Source: Palsa-504 sp963790065 (GTDB taxonomy: Bacteria; Actinomycetota; Actinomycetes; Streptosporangiales; Streptosporangiaceae). From it: 64,000 nt of DNA. Below the pieces are notes generated by a model. The model was given only the letters and a program-made list of their open reading frames with translations. It was not told the origin of the DNA and did not search any database. The stretch covers positions 434,001 through 498,000 of the forward strand of contig CAWBNK010000034.1 in NCBI GenBank assembly GCA_963790065.1, given 5' to 3'. A program made the translations under genes and the position numbers. How positions within the stretch are numbered: position 1 is the first letter of the stretch; each line of letters starts with the position of its first letter. Below, in pieces: positions 60,346-64,000 of this stretch.

Positions 60346-61860
60346 TCAGGCCGCCGGGCCGGTGGTGAGGGTCAGGTTCGAGGTGTTCGACTGGCCGTAC
60401 TGGTCCGTCCAGGTCAGCGAGATCGAGTCGCCGGGGTGGTACTTGACCAGGACATGGGCCACGTCCTCGGGGCTGGAGACCGTCTGGCCGCCCACCGCGG
60501 TGATCGTGTCGCCCTGGCCCAGGCCGGCGTTGGCGGCCGGGGATCCGGAGAGGGTGCCGGCGATGGCCACGCCGCTGGTGCTGCCCTGGCTGCCGCCCTG
60601 GCTGAAGCCGGGGAAGCCGCCGAAGCCGCTGCCCGACCCGGTGCCCGAGCCGCTGCTGTCTGAGCTCCCCAGTTCCACGCCGAGGAAGGCGGTGGCGCCG
60701 AGGTGGACGTCGGCCGAGGCGGTGCCCGCCTCGATCTGCTTGGCGATCGAGAGCGCCTCGTTGATCGGGATCGCGAAAGCCTGCTCAGCGGACTGGCCCG
60801 ACTGGCCCGACTGGCCCGACTGGCCCGGGAACTGGGACCCCGAGGAGGAGGAAGAGGCGGCGGTGTCCATGCCGATCACCTGGCCGTAGGCGTTGACCAG
60901 CGAGCCGCCCGAGTCGCCGGGCTGGATGTCGGCGTTGGTCTCGATCAGGCCGGTCAGCTGCTCGCTGACCCCGGAACCCTCGTCCGACGCGGTGATGGAC
61001 TGATTGAGCGCGGTGACCGTGCCGGTCGCCACGGACGGGGTCCCGCCCTTGCCGCCGGCGTTGCCCAGGGCCACCACGCTGTCGCCGGACTGCACGGTGG
61101 AGGAGTCGCCCAGGCTGGCTACGGTCAGGCCGGACGCGCCCTGCAGTTGCAGCACGGCCACGTCGTGGCTGGCGTCGTAGCCCACTACCGTCGCGGTGTA
61201 GGTCTTGCCGTTGCCTATGTCGGTGACCTTGGTCGAGGTGGCGCCATCGATGACGTGGTTGTTAGTCAGCACCAGACCGTTGGAGGTGAGCACGATGCCG
61301 GTGCCTGCCGCGGTGGCCTGCTCGTCGCCGTCCGTGGACACCACGTCGACCAGGCCCGGGTCGACCCGGGCCGCGATCTCGCTGGACGTCAGCGCGCTCG
61401 AGGAGGTGGCGGTGGTGTGGCCCGTCGCGGTGTGGTTCGTGCTGCCGATCAGCCCGCCTACGGCGGCCCCGGCCGCCAGCGCGACCACGCCGGTCGCGGC
61501 CAGCCAGCGCTTGTGATGCGGCTGCCGCGGTGGCGGCGGCGGCTGAGTGCCGAAACCCGGCGCGCCAGCGTAGCCAGCACCGCCTCCGTAGCCAGCGGCG
61601 CCTCCGTAACCAGCGCCACCGGGATACCCAGCGCCGCCCGCATAACCCGGCCCGCCGGCGTAGCCGGAATCTCCCGGGTAGCCAGACCCGCCCACGCGGT
61701 CGGACGCAACGGGATGCGCGGATCGGTCGGCCTGGCCGGGCGCCACCGGACCAGTCTGCTCACTCTGCTCCCAGGGGTGACCCTGGTATCGCCGCGTCTG
61801 GTCCTGTGCGTCCTGCGGGTCGTCAGCGTGTTCCGGGTTCTGCTGGTAGTTCTCGCTCAT
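60346..61860 (-). CDS. HtrA/DegP-type membrane-anchored serine protease with PDZ domain
   Basis: 504-aa trypsin-like protease. N-terminal cytoplasmic region of GYxGG/GYAGG repeats (about 55-95) and a proline stretch; a single membrane helix (LAATGVVALAAGAAVGGLIG, about 113-132); protease domain with His in LTNNHVIDGA, Asp in YDASHDVAVLQ, Ser in IQPGDSGGSLV; a four-fold Ser-Gly-Gln repeat (GQSGQSGQSGQS) inserted before FAIPINEAL; and a PDZ domain ending in the C-terminus (ANAGLGQGDTITAVGG). It degrades misfolded envelope proteins outside the membrane. ATG 61860 has GAGGG upstream. Direct repeats 107-140 bp upstream may bind a two-component regulator. Confidence 0.9.
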   Translation of the reverse strand: MSENYQQNPEHADDPQDAQDQTRRYQGHPWEQSEQTGPVAPGQADRSAHPVASDRVGGSGYPGDSGYAGGPGYAGGAGYPGGAGYGGAAGYGGGAGYAGAPGFGTQPPPPPRQPHHKRWLAATGVVALAAGAAVGGLIGSTNHTATGHTTATSSSALTSSEIAARVDPGLVDVVSTDGDEQATAAGTGIVLTSNGLVLTNNHVIDGATSTKVTDIGNGKTYTATVVGYDASHDVAVLQLQGASGLTVASLGDSSTVQSGDSVVALGNAGGKGGTPSVATGTVTALNQSITASDEGSGVSEQLTGLIETNADIQPGDSGGSLVNAYGQVIGMDTAASSSSSGSQFPGQSGQSGQSGQSAEQAFAIPINEALSIAKQIEAGTASADVHLGATAFLGVELGSSDSSGSGTGSGSGFGGFPGFSQGGSQGSTSGVAIAGTLSGSPAANAGLGQGDTITAVGGQTVSSPEDVAHVLVKYHPGDSISLTWTDQYGQSNTSNLTLTTGPAA

Positions 61861-61966
61861 GGTTTCCCTCAACTCGGTGCCGCCGCCTGGCGGCCTCGTC
61901 CTTTCGTCACGTTTTGATAATCGGCCGCGGACCTTGAGGCCAGCCAAGGGCAACCCCCTGCAATCC

Positions 61967-62000
61967 CTGAAGTTTGCTGAAGATCACCTGAAGGCGTTCA
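61967..62000. promoter_or_regulatory. Phased CTGAA direct repeats upstream of the protease
   Basis: CTGAA at 61967, 61977 and 61988 (10-11 bp apart, one helical turn), followed by an inverted TTCAGG. This layout resembles tandem sites of OmpR-family response regulators such as those controlling htrA/pepD genes. Confidence 0.45.
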
Positions 62001-62003
62001 GGT

Positions 62004-62804
62004 TCACCCGTTCCCGGACAGCGGGACCAATTCGCGCTCCTCGGCCTCGTCCTCCTCATCACGGGCGGTCCACCATTCACGCACGGCCAGGCCGACCAGC
62101 GCCGGTACCAGGTCGGTGGACCTGCGCAGCAGCCAGGCCGTGCCCTTGGTCGCCATCCAGGCGATTTCCGCGAGCCGCGAAGGCGGCGGGCTGGACGGCT
62201 CAGGGTCGGGCCCGGGACCTACGGGGAAGCCCGACGCGGCCAGCAGGTCATGGAACTGACAGGCGATCAGGCGGTGCCCGCGCTCGTTCGGGTGCAGCCG
62301 GTCCACGCTCCAGTAACGGCGCTCGTAGGCGGTGGGATCACTGGTCACGTCCATGTGCAGGGTGCCGTAGCGCAGCGCCACCTCATCCAGGGCCTGGTTG
62401 ACCGCCCGCATCCGCCGGGCCAGCGGCCGGGCCAGCGCCCGCGGCAGGCCGAACATCTGGCCCGGGTCCGGCAGCCGCATGGTGAGCACCTGCGCGCCCG
62501 CCGCCCGCAGGCCCTCCACCGTGCGGGCCAGTGCCGTGCCGGTGCGCTGCGGGTCGAAGTCACCGCGCAGGGTGTCGTTGATGCCCACCACCAGGCTGGC
62601 GATATCGGGTTTGAGGGCCTGCGCGGCAGGCAGCTGCAGGCGCTCGACGTCGAGCGCCTGCGCGCCCAGAGTGGCGAGATTGTGCAGGTCGGGCTGGTGC
62701 AAGGTAGCGGCAAGCAGCCTGGCCCAGCCGCGCCAGTCGCCCTCGGGCGCCGGATCGCCCATCCCCACCGTGATCGAGTCGCCGAGCGCGACGAAGGTCG
62801 TCAT
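62004..62804 (-). CDS. SGNH/GDSL hydrolase
   Basis: 266-aa SGNH esterase. Block I FVALGDSITVGMGD (Ser about 9), block II with the conserved Gly near NLATLGAQ, block III VVGINDTLRGDFD (Gly-x-Asn) and block V SVDRLHPNERGH (Asp, His) are complete. A C-terminal basic/acidic extension (WTARDEEDEAEERELVPL) is not part of the catalytic fold. Its ATG overlaps the glycosyltransferase stop by 4 bp. It may deacylate or modify the glycoside made by that enzyme. Confidence 0.88.
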   Translation of the reverse strand: MTTFVALGDSITVGMGDPAPEGDWRGWARLLAATLHQPDLHNLATLGAQALDVERLQLPAAQALKPDIASLVVGINDTLRGDFDPQRTGTALARTVEGLRAAGAQVLTMRLPDPGQMFGLPRALARPLARRMRAVNQALDEVALRYGTLHMDVTSDPTAYERRYWSVDRLHPNERGHRLIACQFHDLLAASGFPVGPGPDPEPSSPPPSRLAEIAWMATKGTAWLLRRSTDLVPALVGLAVREWWTARDEEDEAEERELVPLSGNG

Positions 62805-64000
62805 GCGGGCCTCCGTTCGGTTGTGACCTGGTCCGTCATGCTTCGCGCAGCACACACCCCGATCTCCTTCTCTGCCGTCGCCCGATCTCCCCTCCTGCTC
62901 CCGGTCTCCTCGGCTAGGGCCTGGTGTACCGCCAGGAAGGCGTGGACGGCCTCGGGCCAGCCGAAGCGTTCGGCCCGGGCCCGGGCCGCGGCCCGGCGGG
63001 CCTGTTCCGGCCGGGCCAGCAGCCGCCTCACCCCGGCCGCGAGGTCCTCGCCGGCCACGCTGGTCCCGGCGTCGCCTATTACTTCGGCCAGCGCGGACTC
63101 CGCGCTGACTACCACCGGCGTCCCGCAGGCCAGCGCCTCGAGGCCGGCCAGCCCGAAGGTCTCCGCCGGTCCGGGCGCGATGGCCACGTCGGCGCTGCCG
63201 AGCAGCGCGGCCAGGTCGGCGCGGTCCGGCAGGAAGCCGGCGAACGTGACGGGCAGCGCGTGGCGCGCCACCCGGCGCTCCAGGCGTCGGCGCAGCGGGC
63301 CGTCGCCCGCCACCACCAACCGGGTGGGCAGGCCGTCCCTGAGCAGAGTGGCCAGCGTATTCAGCGAGCGCTGCGGCTTCTTTTCCGGCGACAGCCTGCC
63401 GCAATGCACCAGCAGCGCCTGGCCGGGCGCCGCGCAGGCGGCCTTGGCCGTCTCGCCGGGCGGGCTGAAGGTATCCAGGTCCACGCCGAGCGGGGCCAGG
63501 ACCAGGTTCCCGGCGCCGATCCGCTCGAATTCCGTGGCGGCCCAGGCGGTCGTGCAGATCACCTGGCGGTAGGCCGTCGCGGTGCGGCGGTTGACCGCGT
63601 CGACCAGGGCCAGGGCGGCGGCGAACCTGGTCAGCACGGGCAGGTCCAGGCCCGGCAGGGCCATGCGGAGCAGCGCCGTCAGGCTCTCGTGCGAGATCAT
63701 GACCGCGGGCACCCCGTGCTCGCGGGCCCACCGTCCGGTCCAGCGCAGGGTGGTCCGGTCCGACACTTCCAGCGTGTCCGGCCGCAGGTCCTGAAGCAGC
63801 GCGGCCACCTGCCGCTTGCGCAGCAGCACCCGGTACCCCCCGGTAAACGGGATCCGCGGCCTGCGTAGCGTGATCACCCGGCCCTGGGCGGTCAGCTCGT
63901 CGCTGTCCCGCTCGCCCGGGATGACCAGCACCGGCTCGTGGCCCGCGGCCAGGTAGCCGGCCCCCAGCTCACGCAGGCAGGTGCGGAGCCCGCCGGAGTG
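62801..64000 (-). CDS. GT4 family glycosyltransferase (5' end beyond window)
   Basis: Family 4 (GT-B) glycosyltransferase, open to the window edge, with at least 399 residues inside it. The N-terminal domain begins before the edge (HSGGLRTCLRELGAGYLAAG is already inside it). The C-terminal donor-binding part has VHCGRLSPEKKPQRSL, VVAGDGPLRRRL and APGPAETFGLAGLEALACG (the E-x7-E signature). The pairing with a GDSL hydrolase and the sequence resemble actinobacterial mannosyltransferases of the MgtA/PimB type, but donor and acceptor are inference. The gene start is not visible. Confidence 0.85.
   Translation of the reverse strand, partial: HSGGLRTCLRELGAGYLAAGHEPVLVIPGERDSDELTAQGRVITLRRPRIPFTGGYRVLLRKRQVAALLQDLRPDTLEVSDRTTLRWTGRWAREHGVPAVMISHESLTALLRMALPGLDLPVLTRFAAALALVDAVNRRTATAYRQVICTTAWAATEFERIGAGNLVLAPLGVDLDTFSPPGETAKAACAAPGQALLVHCGRLSPEKKPQRSLNTLATLLRDGLPTRLVVAGDGPLRRRLERRVARHALPVTFAGFLPDRADLAALLGSADVAIAPGPAETFGLAGLEALACGTPVVVSAESALAEVIGDAGTSVAGEDLAAGVRRLLARPEQARRAAARARAERFGWPEAVHAFLAVHQALAEETGSRRGDRATAEKEIGVCAARSMTDQVTTERRPA

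Noticed and set aside
60780..60830. Mobile or regulatory repeat in the HtrA-type gene
   Set aside because: The 9-bp repeat is in frame and encodes a Ser-Gly-Gln linker; an ordinary low-complexity coding repeat.

Overview
The window is high-GC DNA (about 70 percent by eye) with strong G/C third-codon bias and many GTG/TTG starts. Several promoters have a TANNNT box only 6-8 nt before the start codon, which implies leaderless mRNAs. With a DUF574/SAV2177 methyltransferase, F420- and LLM-type oxidoreductases, an actinobacterial Tet-type GTPase and DUF3054/DUF3099 membrane proteins, this points to a filamentous Actinomycetota, probably Streptomycetales or Streptosporangiales. The genus cannot be named from sequence alone.

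Region 1 (1-11.5 kb) is general metabolism: a Rieske oxygenase with a palindrome over its start codon, DUF2237, an alpha/beta hydrolase pair, DUF1707, GNAT, the SAV2177 methyltransferase, a MarR/PPOX divergent pair, an ArsR-type regulator plus MFS pair with a double palindromic operator, an LLM oxidoreductase, and a frameshifted phytoene-desaturase-like flavoprotein. Region 2 (11.56-13.28 kb) is an IS200/IS605 element with an intact TnpB but a catalytically dead TnpA. Region 3 (13.3-21.4 kb) holds a nitrilase/C-C hydrolase fusion, a zinc ADH without its own stop codon, an ArsR/MFS pair, an amino acid permease and a sulfotransferase.

Region 4 (21.4-44.9 kb) is a carbohydrate locus bracketed by two paralogous GntR(YtrA)/ABC modules. 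It carries a GH43-like propeller protein, a GH39-like enzyme, a GH144-type secreted glucanase at the end of a tightly coupled Opp/Dpp-type ABC operon, a LacI repressor with three operators at 17-bp spacing, and a large secreted GH15 glucodextranase-like enzyme. The enzymes probably cut glucans outside the cell, the ABC system imports oligosaccharides, and LacI senses them. A PhzF protein and a frameshifted Tet(M)-type ribosomal protection gene with leader ORFs lie nearby.

Region 5 (45-49.3 kb) carries an ECF sigma factor fused to a bifunctional-nuclease-like domain, its paralogue, and an editing-domain-less threonyl-tRNA synthetase. The synthetase is preceded by a leaderless 16-codon leader peptide with three consecutive Thr codons and a 13-bp terminator stem, a clear ribosome-mediated attenuator. 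Region 6 (49.3-57 kb) is a lower-GC island with an ISAs1-family copy (10-bp target duplication, frameshifted), a GH25-like protein, a CotH kinase gene split exactly by an IS66 element, a propeller-like protein and a TIM-barrel protein. Region 7 (57-64 kb) has an unrecognised protein, an isochorismatase, DUF3054, a sorbitol/idonate-type dehydrogenase, an HtrA-type protease, a GDSL hydrolase and a GT4 glycosyltransferase running off the right edge.

Across the first 27 kb, short tandem repeats (11-19 bp units, 15 bp most often) repeatedly sit on gene 3' ends and duplicate the stop codon. This is the least ordinary pattern in the window. The Thr attenuator, the sigma-nuclease fusion and the TnpB element with a dead TnpA are the other top leads.
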